Below, piece by piece: positions 10,858 through 22,141 of a stretch of 64,000 nucleotides of DNA (position 1 is its first letter; each line of letters opens with the position of its first letter). Under the pieces are notes generated by a model. That model was not told the origin of the DNA, made no database searches, and was given only the letters and a program-made list of their open reading frames with translations. Made by a program: the position numbers and the translations under genes. Origin of the DNA: Kondoa malvinella (Eukaryota > Basidiomycota > Agaricostilbomycetes > Agaricostilbales > Kondoaceae); the NCBI GenBank assembly GCA_039545315.1, contig BCIM01000010.1, positions 446,441 to 510,440 on the forward strand. Reading direction: 5' to 3'.

Positions 10858-13853
10858 ATGTCTAATGGCCAACAGCCAGATATGCGCATGACCGAACAAA
10901 GCCCTGCTGTTGTCGTATCAGACTACTCTCAAACTTCTACCGAACCGGCGCCTTCTCCGGCGTTGCAAGAGACGCCTAGACAGAGACCTGCTTTGGCTTT
11001 TAGAGAGCCCTCAGTCCGCGTGAGAAGACTTCGAGCTGCAACCGATGCCCCAACTAGAGGCGCTCGAATTTCTCCCATCACAGAGGACAAGAACCCTCTG
11101 TCGCCTGGTACTCCTTCTTTCCCTCCTACGCCCTCTCAATTAGAAGCAGGTCAACATGTCGCACCGGAAAATACTGTTTCACCAGAAGAAGGCAATCCAA
11201 TGGATCATGCTGCAACTCAGGCTTCCGTGGCCAACATGGGCAAGCATCCTCACGTACAAAGCGTTAGACCGCGTTCTTCGTCACTCAATGCCCCAAGTGG
11301 TAACAGACCGCCGCCATCCTCTTGGCGCTTCGGTCGGATGAAACGTAATCCATCGTGGATGTCCAACAACCCAACAGAACCAGTCGTGCCTTCCTCTTCA
11401 GACGACGAATCCTCTATCCGAGCATCAGACGCAGAACATTACCCTCACGCGGTCATTGATTTACTAGATGTGATCGGTACGTCAACATTCTCAGACCTTC
11501 CATCCCTTTGTGCTAAAAGTCAACAACCTTGTCTAGACCCAGAAGTAGCAACCATTTCTACTCTATCCAACGTCCAAAACTCGCTCTTTGTACCCAATTT
11601 CGGTTCCTACTTTCCCTCTAGAAGAACAACAGTAGATCTATCTCGCAATCCAATAGCAGCCCAAGTAGAGACTGCCGGTGCAAGGGCGCGCGCTGAATCT
11701 CGAGCTTCACAACGTCCGACATCACCACAACCGCCTACACCAGGAATAGACGAAGCTACAATCCAGACTGTAGCAGATCAAGGTCAATCCATAGGTCGAC
11801 GTTCATCTGCTTTGTCGCTATCCGATTCCGCTCCTTCAAGACGTATATCTGTCTTATCGCATGAAACGCAAGCTTCTGTCCAATCTCAAGAAACGCTTAG
11901 AGGGGAATACGCAGTCTTGCCTGATGATTTGGATTGGTCAGACTGGACAGAAGAAGAAAAGGCAGAATTGGATGATTACGTTAGGCATTTATTGCATTCT
12001 AGAAAGGAGAGGTTGAAGAGAAGTTGGAAGGGCTTTTTGAAATATGGTTCAACGCGTAAGTGCCAAAAGAGGCTTCTCGTGCGGGTATGATACATGCTGA
12101 TGCTGCTTTTTGATAGCGCTCGGGCTGTTTGTTACCATTTACGCTACCCTGATCACACTATGGGGAGCAGCTTGGGTTTTGTTCTGTGAGTTGAAATATT
12201 ATACAAGGTGTTGGACCACACTGATAACGCAACAGTGATTGGCTGGATCTACGTTGGCGATCGACAGGACTATATCATCGAGGTTATAGATCAGGTCTTA
12301 ACTGCTTGTAGGTGGAAGTTCTGCTCTGCGAGATCTCGCTAAACGTATGCTTCCGGCCTACAGTGTTTTGTGTTGTTGGTAGTACGTCGCTTGACTCCTT
12401 ATGCGCCACGAGTGCTCATGTATCTGTGCGAGTACAGTCGGTATGGCGCCGTTAGTCAAAACTAGCTTCACTGGGAGTTTTGGGCTAACGTGACAATAGG
12501 TTCCGAGCGGTCGACACCTACCATATGATCTACATTGCAATGTACCACAACAAGACAGTCAAGCTATGGAAAAAGCAAGGCAAAGAGCTCAAAGACAAGA
12601 ACGATCTACCGCACGATGATCTACTACAGACGCGACCTGTAGCAGAGAAGCATGGGATCCAATATGAAGAATCACCGCTCACGAAAGAGGAATACGCAAA
12701 GTTCATTCATCACCAAGCGGTCTTCTGCAAGTCGCATACTTTTTACAAACCGCACGAGACATTCACGCATAGGGTATGGGCGAGACTCGTGTGCGCTGTC
12801 GTGCGCTCATCCTGTTCTCGTCCATACAGGCATTCAGACTGGATTTAATGATTGTCATTGTCTGCTTGCTGGATTTCCATTCTATATTTCAGATGGCTCT
12901 TGGTGGTACTACTGTGCGTCTGTTCTGTCTCTGTATTGCCCGTCCTCATTGCGACACAGTGGGGCATTTACTACAAAGATCGGCCGAAAGAAGTCACCGC
13001 TATCATTCTAAGTGAGTGTGGTCAGCTCTTTGCATCTTCGTGGATGCTGAGTATTGCCCTGATTTCTCACAGCCTTCTCCATCTGCTGCAACATTACGGC
13101 TGGTCTTATTATTGCTATTGGTGACCGTCTATCGCGAAAGAAGGAAGTTCTCGAGAAGCGCATGCATCAAGCTATCACGGCCGAGGCGATACACCGCAAG
13201 CATCTAGAGCAGAAATTAGCTATCAGGGAGAACATTGAGCCTGGTCAGTCCTTTGCTTAGACATAGTTGCTCTAATCACTAATTAGGTGAATATCTAGAT
13301 GACTGGATGAATGCTCCTGAACCTGCTACGATCAAGGACATTATCAAGCACAAGGTCGCTTCGGAAGAAAAATACTCTGAGAAGAATAAAGCTGCTGAAC
13401 AGATCCTCGCTGCTCCTATGACTGGATCTGTTTCTGGTCAGTCGAATGAAGGTTGTTTCTTATCTTGCTGATATCCTTACAGGCCATGCTCCCGCTCCTG
13501 GGTCCGGACCATCAGATTGGGAATGGCAAGATCGTCGCACATCAGAGGAACTGGAAGAGAAGCACGAGACTGATCGCAAGCGAGCCAAAGAAGAAAAGAA
13601 GCGCGAAGAAAAGGAAAGGCTAAGAAGAGCAGCTGAAGCTCATGGCAAAGCTTTATCGCAGATACAAGAGGATGGTCAAGGCGAGCGGAGGGGGAGCTCG
13701 GATCGAGAAAGAAGAGACTCGGAGCAGAAGACCTCTGGGAGAAGAAATTCTGAGAGAAGAGATTCTAGCAAACGCAAGTCTACTTCGGAGAGGAAGAGTT
13801 CTGAGCGAAAAGATTCTGCTCGTAGTCAGCCAGAGAGGAAGGGCACTGAGTGA
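10858..13853 (+). CDS. DUF2985-like integral membrane protein with long disordered N-terminus
   Basis: Function unknown. Exon 1 encodes about 400 Ser/Pro-rich, disordered residues starting MSNGQQPDMRMTEQS. Downstream exons give a membrane core: TPLGLFVTIYATLITLWGAAWVLF, then GWIYVGDRQDYIIEVIDQ, LTALFCVVGIGMAPFRAVDT and YHMIYIAMYH. The order (two helices, a W-I-x-x-D-x-Q loop, ALFCVxGxGxxPxR) resembles Pfam DUF2985. Two further membrane segments follow (LDLMIVIVCLLDFHSIF and a glycine-rich ITAGLIIAIGD), then a coiled coil and an Arg/Ser/Glu-rich tail. Joining the exons needs about ten small introns; one donor inside GCC|gttagt (about 12460) is easily missed. Probably a plasma- or vacuolar-membrane protein (inference). 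Confidence 0.75.
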
Positions 13854-14041
13854 AGATGGGTTCGAAGCGGGCTATAAGGGGTAGAGCATCTTGGCATGGT
13901 TAGAGTTATTCGCATGTGTACATAGTGTACAAGGCAGTCAAGTCGAAAGAGATCCTAATGCATATTTATTCACCCTCTGGATTGCGCATTGTTCATAAAA
14001 GTATGTATGATCTATGGTCACTGCTCTAATGTCATGACCCA

Positions 14042-14398
14042 CTAGGAGCCAGATACACCAAGCATAAGAATATAGATCTCGTTCAGCCACGCTTCAGCCA
14101 ATCCCATCTTTTCGCAGATGCGCAACAAACGTATGCACTCCGTCGCCTCGAACCACAAAGACCTTGCATCTCCAACAAAGCCATCAAACCCAGCGTATAC
14201 ACACCAAGGAGGCAACGCCGACGACACAGAATCTCTTAAAGCAGTAAGAAGTACATAGGAGGAGGGACGAAAGTCGTGAGATATAGGCAAGACTAGGCAA
14301 ACGGTTGGTCTTGGGCCTTTCGTGCAGAAAGGGTGCCACTCTCGATCCAAGACGCTCTTGCAAAAGATGGACCAGAACGTCTCCCAACGATCGAACAA
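14042..14398 (-). CDS. hypothetical protein, 118 aa (uncertain)
   Basis: Open frame from ATG 14398 with a Trp/Cys/Phe-rich composition (FDRWETFWSIFCKSVL, CLVLPISHDFRPSSYVLL, GLAEAWLNEIYILMLG). The frame stays open upstream to about 14463, so a 5' exon is possible, but that would run into the promoter of PDX2 on the other strand. No family recognised. Kept because the residue pattern looks coding and both flanks are otherwise empty. Confidence 0.35.
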   Translation of the reverse strand: MFDRWETFWSIFCKSVLDREWHPFCTKGPRPTVCLVLPISHDFRPSSYVLLTALRDSVSSALPPWCVYAGFDGFVGDARSLWFEATECIRLLRICEKMGLAEAWLNEIYILMLGVSGS

Positions 14399-14648
14399 CC
14401 GACTCCGAAGAGCACAGTGCTTGAGTCCCGTGAGTAAGAAGGAGAAGAGCAGAAAAAAAACGCGTCAGAAAATCTGCTTCGGCTGTATTGCGAGCTCGTG
14501 GGTCGCTTTCGGACAGTCTCCTTCTCGACTGTGTATACCTGTTGAAGCTGCTGCTGCTGCTGCGAATACCCTTGTGCTGCTGTAATACCTGCTGTCTCCT
14601 GCCTGCGTTATCCTTTTCGACATTTTCCTTTGTTGATTCGCTTGCATC

Positions 14649-15463
14649 ATGGTCACTGTTGGCGTGCTAGCACTACAAGGAGGTTTCCACGAACATCTAG
14701 ACTTGCTCCGAATCGCAGCAAAGACCGTCTTATCCGACGTTGCCTTCAACGCGATTCCTGTGCGAACAGTGGCACATCTCGACACTTGCGATGCGTTAAT
14801 CATACCTGGAGGCGAAAGCACTACAATGACGCTGTTGGCTAATAACGGAGGGTTGATGGAACCTTTGCGCAAGTTTGTTCAGAGCGAGAAACCAGTTTGG
14901 GGTGAGTCATCGTCTGATAGTGGACGGGCCAAAGCTAAGACGAGTCGTAGGAACTTGTGCTGGGATGATTATGCTTGCGGATGAAGTGTCTGGTGGTGCT
15001 CTGTCTGATGACCCATCTGGGAAAGCTATTGGAGGTTTCCCTTTCCGTGTCATTCGCAATCAATATGGCAGACAGGTAAGCCCTTCCTTGCCTGCTACAT
15101 TCAATACTAATCTTGTAACAGACTGAGTCCTTCGAGCTCCCAATACACATAGAAGGCCTCCGAGACGCCTCTACACCATTCCCGGCAATCTTTATTCGAG
15201 CACCTATAACCCATTCCCGACTCTGCCCTGATGATTCAATACAAGTACTCGCTTCCATCCCAGAATCAGCACTACCTTCTTCCAAGCGGCCAATGAACCA
15301 AGTGCCCACTACAAGACAAAAAGTGGAATTAGGTCCGGACGCAACACTTGTGGTCATGCGAAGAGGGAATTTGTTGGTTTCGTCCTTTCATCCCGAGTTG
15401 ACCGAGGATCCGAGGGTGCACGAGTTGTTCTTGAGAAGTGTGGTCAAGCCAAAGGTGGGATGA
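14649..15463 (+). CDS. PDX2: PLP synthase glutaminase subunit Pdx2 (Sno-type)
   Basis: Class-I glutaminase that makes ammonia from glutamine and hands it to Pdx1 for vitamin B6 (pyridoxal 5'-phosphate) synthesis. Three exons give about 239 residues, the family's length. Motifs: the start VGVLALQGGFHEHL, the glutamine-binding loop IIPGGESTTM, the nucleophile Cys in GTCAGMIMLA (restored only after splicing the intron at about 14902-14950), and His and Glu of the triad in SSFHPELTEDPRVH. The second intron (about 15076-15121) lies after RNQYGRQ. All catalytic residues are present. PDX1 lies 1.1 kb away on the opposite strand, tail-to-tail, with an uncertain ORF between; clustering of the two subunits is also known from yeast SNO/SNZ pairs. 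Confidence 0.95.
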
Positions 15464-15632
15464 GGTCGAGGTGGATTTGGGAATAGACATTGACGTCTGA
15501 TCTTGGTGTCGCTGTTGATTGTATGGACTCTCCTCGATTTCACGTCGCCGTACTGAGAAGCTTACAGACTGAACGTTGATCGATTCGGCAATCTCATCGG
15601 CTGACGATTTCCCTATTTTGTCAAACACTTTC

Positions 15633-16335
15633 TTGGGAACGGCATTTCCATGAAATCTACGCTCTGCTATACACCTGATGCACCTAGTTCAATGTCTGTG
15701 CGAAAGGAAGCCTTACGGTCGAGTAGCGTTGCATGTATGTCCGATTTGTGTCCTAGCTTTATGCATGGCTGACGACCAATTTGCCGTACAGACTCTACTC
15801 CAAGTGACATAAGCAGGTGTAGCTGTACCTAGTGATTGTACTGAAATGTCAGCATCTGGATAGCGGACGTCGTCAACTTTGCGAAAGCTCTCTTTTCTCG
15901 CACACCTGCCAAAATGAGGTCTCTATCGAGTTCGCTCCACCCTGCTGTGCATCTGTCGCTCCTATGCATCAGCTGGACGATGTCGTGTTGTTCCAGGGCC
16001 ATTCTCAAAGTCTCCGCTTTATCAATGCTTCTGTCTCTCGCCCGCTGTCTGGCTACTTCATTCCAGCTCTCTTGTGCAGCATCGCCGTCCCGTTCTCCAC
16101 ACCAAAGAGTCTCGTTGATGATCTTTGCAACCCCAAGTCAAGCAACTCAGAGAGAAGTCAATTCACTTTGGGTCATTATCAAGCTTCAAAGGCGATGTGT
16201 GAACATGATATGGGCATTAGTGATTCGATGATTTGGGGAGAACAGCGTGAGACTGAGTGGAAAGTGAAGCTCAGAGGTTGTGAAGAAATAGAATTGGGCA
16301 GGAAGAATTGGTTGCGATGGAACTTGTACCGATAG
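15633..16335 (+). CDS. uncertain gene between PDX2 and PDX1
   Basis: Coding signal is suggestive, not proven. An ATG at 15633 opens MKSTLCYTPDAPSSMSVR. A GT-AG intron (15734-15791) and a 36-nt one (15817-15852) allow continuation into SIWIADVVNFAKALFSRTP. A further intron (about 15919-15972) leads into a frame open to 16335 (LDDVVLFQGHSQSLRFINAS, ending EIELGRKNWLRWNLYR). The splice choice is mine and no family is recognised. If real, its place between the two vitamin-B6 genes is the only hint of role. Confidence 0.3.
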
Positions 16336-16533
16336 TGATTCGATTTTGTCTACAGATAGGTTTTGTTGAAGTATAAAAGACCAACAGCAAGGTGTAACTT
16401 TGCGCTGTTCTGCGCCAAGACTCGAGACATTGTGAATCTTGAGACCGAATGATGACAGATATAATAGATAATGCATGCGGGGCGAGTGGAGTGGTTGCTA
16501 CTACAAAGACATCATGACAAGGAGAACAACAGT

Positions 16534-17973
16534 CTAGTAGCCTCTCTCGGACATCTCTGTTGCAGACATGAGCATACATGCATCTAAAATGCGAAAAAGG
16601 CGGCACTTACTAACTAGCCCTGGTCGGTTAAGGTCGTTCTCGCCCTTCATTGCTGTTCCCAGACCAGTACACATCTCTGCTAGCTTAGCTGGGTCGTCGA
16701 AGTGCGTTACAGCTTGGACGATAGCGCGAGCTATCTTTTCGGGATTTTCGGCATTGACTATAATCTGCATAAGTTCATCTTCAAGCAGACGAAAGGGAGC
16801 ACTGACAGATACCTGAGCCTACGAAGACACCATCGCATTTTAAGTGCATGCAAAGCGCCGCATCAGCAGGTGTAGCAATTCCACCCGCTGCGAAATTGAC
16901 GACTGGCAATCGACCCAACTTTGCGACTTCCCTCAACAATTCTATAGGCGCTTGCAATTCCTTAGCAAAGTGGTATAGCTCGTTCTCTTCCATTGCTTGG
17001 GCCTTCTTGATGGCGGACATGACTGCTCTTTGGTGACGAACGGCTTCGATAACGTTGCCTGTTCCTGCTTCTCCCTTTGTGCGAATCATTGCTGCTCCTT
17101 CAGAGATACGTCGGAGTGCTTCTCTGTCAGATCGATGTCTAATTCAGCACGTAATACAGTGCCAAGAAGAAATCGCACTGACCCTAGATCTTTACAGCCG
17201 CATACAAATGGAACGGAAAAAGAGTGCTTGTCGACGTGGAGAGACGGATCGGCAGGTGTGAGGACTCTGTTATGTGCATTAGACAGACTTCGCATCCGCA
17301 AGCGTGGTTTTGCTTACTCTGATTCGTCAATGTAATCTACGCCGATAGCTTCAAGAATACGGGCTTCGATTACGTGTCCGATACGAGCTAGTCATCCAAA
17401 TGAGCTGGCAATCAGTGAAGAAGCTAGAGGCATACATTTGGCCATGACAGCTGTTCCTCAAATCAGCAATGATTCAAAGTAGAAATAGAAGTGCACATAC
17501 GAATAGTGACAGCCTCTTGAATCTCTTTGATCATCTGAGGGTCACTCATTCGGGCAACACCTCCATCTCTACGGATCTCTGATGGAATTCGCTCGAGAGC
17601 CATAACAGCGCAAGCACCTAGATCGGTCATTCGATCAGGATCATTCTACTTTGATAGAGCAAAAGCCTACCAGCTGCTTGTGCCAATTTGGCTTGTTCCT
17701 TTGGGGTTGAATGCGAGATGAGATATTTTTCGGCATGCCCTCTTTGCAGACTTACGACGTTCATTACATCCATAATGACACCCTATTTGAGAGTATCAGC
17801 ATGGCGGCCTATCTGCTGAGCTGCTACTTACGCCCTTGAGCATCTTTGCGAGTCCGACCTGAATATTTGACAGGATTAGGTGATTCGATCTGTTGCAGCA
17901 GACAACGCAAGCTTGCCTTTGTAACAAATGTACCCTTGTTGCTAACACCATTGATGCCGTTTGTCTGTGCCAT
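16534..17973 (-). CDS. PDX1: PLP synthase subunit Pdx1 (Snz-type)
   Basis: Synthase subunit that builds pyridoxal 5'-phosphate from ribose 5-phosphate, glyceraldehyde 3-phosphate and ammonia delivered by Pdx2. Starts [16 protein letters not shown] at 17973. Exons give [35 protein letters not shown], the lysine loop of [50 protein letters not shown] and the end VKMSERGY. About nine short introns. The first intron (17916-17859) has a GC donor (AAAG|gcaagc), the only way to reach VGLAKM in frame. It is convergent with PDX2 and starts 107 bp from a divergently transcribed WD40 gene. Product identity is secure; no break seen. Confidence 0.95.
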
Positions 17974-18080
17974 TGTAGCTATATTGATGTGTGAAATTTG
18001 GTTGACGGTGATCGACGATTGCGAAAAAGCGGCGAACACAGGTCAGGACGCGGGAGTGGAGTAGACTCGAGTCAAGGAAG
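17974..18080. promoter_or_regulatory. short divergent promoter, PDX1 / WD40 gene
   Basis: Only 107 bp separate the two start codons, so both genes must share this control region. No motif is recognised with certainty. Confidence 0.55.
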
Positions 18081-19462
18081 ATGGACGACGTGCAGAAGAT
18101 TGCGCTGGCTACTATCAGAGCTTATCTGATCAAACAAGGCTTTCAAGGCGCTCCCTCTCAGCCGCAAGACCAGATTGATTGCCCTGACCTCGAACAACTC
18201 GTCAAAGATTGGTTGGCCAGTCGAGCACAGACAAGCAAAGATGCAGAAGCGCTCTCAAGTAGATTGGATGCTTTGCTGCTGTCGAATGAAAAGGAACTCG
18301 CGCTGCCATCTTGTATGACGAAATCTTTCGCAAACCACTCTACCAACATTCTATCTGTTGTTATCCACGACCTACCTAGAAGAAGCTTTGATACTTCAAC
18401 AGCTGACTACGTGTTTGTCACTTGTCCAAAAAGGCAAGACGCGCTTTGACCCTCGTTCTTGTTCAGCGAATCAAGCGTACAATGCATCGTCTCTTCTGAT
18501 GCAGCAAAGAATGTCATCTTTACCAGTTTAGAAACTGGAGAAGTTGAAGAAATCTTTGACTATTCGAGCGTGGTGCTTCATGTCAATTTCCATCCTCAGC
18601 AACCGAATTTGATGGTCACTGCTGCTATGGATGGCTCCGTAGTCGTTACCGATTTATATACGAGAGAAGCCGTACAGACTGTCAAAGATCATTCGAGTGA
18701 GCGCTATATCTGATACACATGGCACAAGCCTGATGTTCTGCAGAATACGTCGTTCGTTCCGCCATCTCGCCGAATGGTCACTATCTAGCAACAATCTCCT
18801 ACGACAAATCATTACACCTATACTCGCTCTCCTCTTCTCAGAAATTCGAGCAAATCCACACCATCCGATTCCCTACAAACCCAGAAACAATCCTCTTCCT
18901 TCCCGATAGCCAACATCTGCTCTACACACGAAGGGAAGACAATCACTTGCACTACCTCTCTTTACCTTCCTTACAACAAAGCCAATACAACCTCAACGAA
19001 AGACAAGACGAGCACATTTCCTTCTCCATAGTCTGCCTCACATTACATCCTTCAAACTTGCTGAGTCTACAAACGGATCAAAACCCCTCGCAAATCTTGT
19101 TGATTCCTTTTCATTCCCACGAACGAATGAAAACGCTCTATACGCAATCATCACAATCTTTATACTCTACACCGAGGCATTGTTGGACACCAGACGGTCA
19201 ACATGTCATACTGAATTCAGACGAAGGTTTGATTCAAGTTGTTAGTATTCAAGGGAGGACTGTGAAGAGTTTGAAAGCTCATGGTTTGGCTGCGATGGAT
19301 GTGGGTGAATTCGAAAAGGGAAGCGAGGAGATGAGGCATTTGTGGAGTAAAGAAAGAGGGAGTAGTAATGTTAGGGATGTCGCTTGTGTGAGAAAGGGAG
19401 AAGGTGTAGTGCTGGTGTCTGTTGGGTTCGATAAGCGAATTAGGGTCGGCGAGGTAGAGTGA
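18081..19462 (+). CDS. WD40-repeat protein, 426 aa
   Basis: Three exons (18081-18412, 18467-18696, 18744-19462) join exactly to 426 residues. The N-terminus MDDVQKIALATIRAYLIKQGF looks like a short LisH-type helix pair. Then WD-like blades follow: SDAAKNVIFTSLETGEVEEI, LHVNFHPQQPNLMVTAAMDG, VVTDLYTREAV, YVVRSAISPNGHYLATISYD, a long irregular insert, CWTPDGQHVILNSDEGLIQV, and a last blade VLVSVGFDKRIRVGEVE. The family is a conserved but unnamed fungal WD40 type. The TGA seen at 18447 lies inside the first intron (GT|gtttgt at 18413 to cag at 18466). Likely a scaffold; partner unknown. Confidence 0.8.
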
Positions 19463-20044
19463 GGTGAGATTGCACGGCTGTTGTTCGTGCTGCCGTGCTG
19501 ATGATGATTTCTTCAGGTCTGATGTCTAGAATTACACACTTGTTGATGCAACTGCCGGTCGGTTGCTTCGTCCCTTTTCACAACTTCAAATGTTTCATCG
19601 CGTTGGGTTTCTTCTGATGTAAAGCTGATACGCTTGAGGATGCTTTCGCTCACGAATGACTCAAGTCAGCTGATTTCGTTCCCATTGCTTCCTCATGCTC
19701 GACAAACCATTTCCCCTCTTTCCGGTCTCTCTGCGTCGGGCCGTGGCGGAGCCTTCTTATCCAGAGCCCATCTGTCGAGTCGTCTCGCTTTGTCTTCCCG
19801 GTTTCTTGTCTTCAGCTGTCGATCGCAGGTACGCATCCCTCTGTTGTTTTGCAGTGAAGTTGAAGCAAGCTCTGTCTACTTGGATCAGAGTTTGCAAGCA
19901 GTAAGCACCATTGACAACTACGAGAGAAAAAGTTCCATCAAGCAAGTCTCAAACTATCTGCACAATCAAGATTTCATTTCAATATCGAGCCATTCCCTTT
20001 CATATCATACAATGCTCGTAGCCCAGCAGACAGCCGAAGAAGAC
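19463..20044. other. convergent intergenic region
   Basis: 582 bp between the convergent ends of the WD40 and alcohol dehydrogenase genes. A plus-strand frame (19634-20110) is open, but it overlaps the dehydrogenase 3' end and has low-complexity Ser/Leu composition, so I do not call it a gene. Confidence 0.5.
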
Positions 20045-21741
20045 TTATTCAGCCTTGGTCATATCCAAGACGATACGACCAGTAATTTTGCCATGGTGCC
20101 TTGGATATGAAAGGTAAGCTTTTGACGAATGGAAGACTGAGAGATACTGACATGTCATCGTAGACTTGAGGCAAGGCAGACATTGGCAGAGTCTTGTAGT
20201 GAGTCTTGACTTTGCCGCTGGCCGCAATGTCGAGAGCCTCGGTGGCATCTTGACGGTTGCCGACGTAAGAGCCGACAAGACGCTTGGACAAAAAGACCTG
20301 TACCGGACATCAATGCAGTAAGAAGAGCTAAAGAAGGAAACGCACGGTGAAGAAGACGTCAGCTTCAATCTTTGCATCAGGAGGCAATCCAACAGCGACG
20401 ACCGTTCCGTGTCTGCAGATTGATCGTGAGCTAATCCACTTGCACGCACGACAAAGACTGACGGTCTGATCATCTCCATAGCTTGCTGATAAGCAGCACC
20501 GCCGGACGAAGTGCAGATAGCTGCGTGTGGTCCGTGACCATCGGGAACGACTTTCTGTACAGCTGCGACCAGGTTCTTGCCTTCGGTCTTGAAGTCGACC
20601 CAGTCAGAAGCACCGAGATCCATGCAAAGTTTCTTCTTTTCATCGCCAGTATCAACAGCAATGACCTTCAGACCCATGTAGGCAGCGTATTGGACTACAT
20701 CTGTCTCAGAATGGTCTGCTATCAAAAGAAAAGAAACTTACCAGCCAAATGACCCAAACCCCCGCCCGCGCCCAATATAACAACGTATTCACCAGCGTGC
20801 GCATTCGACTCCTTGAGTGCCTTGTAAACCGTTACACCTGCACACAAGATAGGTGCGGCGTCGTCCAGAGGCAAGCCATCGGGAATCAAAGAAAGCTGAG
20901 AAGTGTAGGACACTGCGTATTGCTGGAAAGATCCGTCTACACTGAAGCCACTGCATTGAGCGGATTTGCATAGAGCTGAGGAAGCAGTAAGTGCTGAAAA
21001 GAAGCAGTTCAGGAAGAGAAGACTTACGTTCGTGGCCTTGACGACAGAAACTGCACCTGTTGCAGGAGTGGGCAATCCATTTGATCTATAACACTGCTCA
21101 GTATAGGTCGATAGGAGCAAGAGAAGAAGAGCCTTACACCGACTTTATCGCCAACTTTCAAGTCTGAATCGGTGTGTTCGCCTAAAGCGACAACATATCC
21201 TGTGTTGACGAATGAAAACAAGCGTAATACTTCGAGACAAGACTGACCAGCTCCTTCGTGTCCTCCAATCAACGGCAAACGATTTGGAAGCGGCCAATCT
21301 CCTAGAAATCATCAATTGGATCAATACAAGTTGCTGATTGTTGAGAGAGACACCGCGTACCGAGCATGGCGTGGAGGTCGGTATGGCATACGCCCGAGTC
21401 TTGTTGGTATCATGCAATGTCAATGGAAAGAAATGTATGTATGTGTGGATACTGACAGATGACTTTGACCAGAGCCTCGTTAGGCTTCAAGTCCTTTTCC
21501 TGACTGAAGTTCCGCAGAAGTGGACATCAGCGAAATCATACAATATCGGGCCGCTGAAGCAAGACATACGTGACGGGTAAAGTCTCGATGGAGACTGGTC
21601 CACCCTTCTGGCGAAAGATGCATGCTCTGTTGGCAAGCTATCAGTACATGTCCAGACCAGTACATGTCCAGACCGGCGGGTAAAGACTCACTTTTGCTCT
21701 TTTGGGATAGCGTCGCCCTTCTTGAATTCGTATGCTGACAT
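20045..21741 (-). CDS. zinc-dependent alcohol dehydrogenase (ADH1-type)
   Basis: NAD-dependent interconversion of alcohol and aldehyde, cytosolic or mitochondrial. About eleven exons give roughly 350 residues. The start is [17 protein letters not shown] at 21741. Catalytic-zinc ligands are visible: Cys in [11 protein letters not shown], His and Glu in [10 protein letters not shown], and Cys in [14 protein letters not shown]. The structural-zinc lobe is [17 protein letters not shown] (four Cys at the usual spacing, once the acceptor tcctcag at about 20985 is used). The Rossmann loop reads [16 protein letters not shown] and the cofactor-selecting Asp is in [12 protein letters not shown]. It ends [11 protein letters not shown]. 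No break. Whether it ferments, or oxidises ethanol or longer alcohols, cannot be told. Confidence 0.93.
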
Positions 21742-22141
21742 GATAGAGTATAGATTGGATGTGTGACAAGTGTAAGTTGTCTGAAGAGAAGAAGAGGTGA
21801 AGAAGAGCCGCTGAGCTTTTGAAGGAACTCCCGCCTGAGACCGGGGCTCGCTAGACTTAGGTTGCGGGGGAGAGACGCGGGTCTCCGCCCCCGAAGCACT
21901 TTTATAGCGGCAGTCTCGGGCATTCTAGCAGCGCGGAGCTCAGCAGGCTCGTTGGCGCGCTCCTGATTGACGAGATCAACAAAGTTTCGGCTGAATTGGT
22001 TCATCCGCGAGAGATCGTCGACGTCAAGGCTTCTGTTGGAAGGGCCAGAGGTCAGTCAGGCTTATTGTACTTCGCTCTTCGCTCGTACATTGCAAGATAT
22101 AACAGACTTTCTTGTTCGCTACCCTGCACGGGCATTAGTCA
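21742..22141. promoter_or_regulatory. promoter of alcohol dehydrogenase / 3' flank of Nudix gene
   Basis: 400 bp between two minus-strand genes. GA-rich runs lie upstream of the dehydrogenase start (about 21780-21810), and GC-rich blocks with ccccc-containing motifs (about 21838-21900) resemble zinc-finger (STRE/Mig-like) sites, but I cannot assign a factor. Confidence 0.45.

Noticed and set aside
12400..12520. Apparent frameshift in the DUF2985-like gene
   Set aside because: Using the donor GCC|gttagt gives MAPFRAVDTYHM in frame; no lesion is needed.
18440..18470. TGA stop in the WD40 gene
   Set aside because: It lies inside intron 18413-18466; the exons join exactly.
19634..20110. 158-codon plus-strand ORF
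   Set aside because: It overlaps the alcohol dehydrogenase 3' end and has low-complexity Ser/Leu text; no splice or family support.
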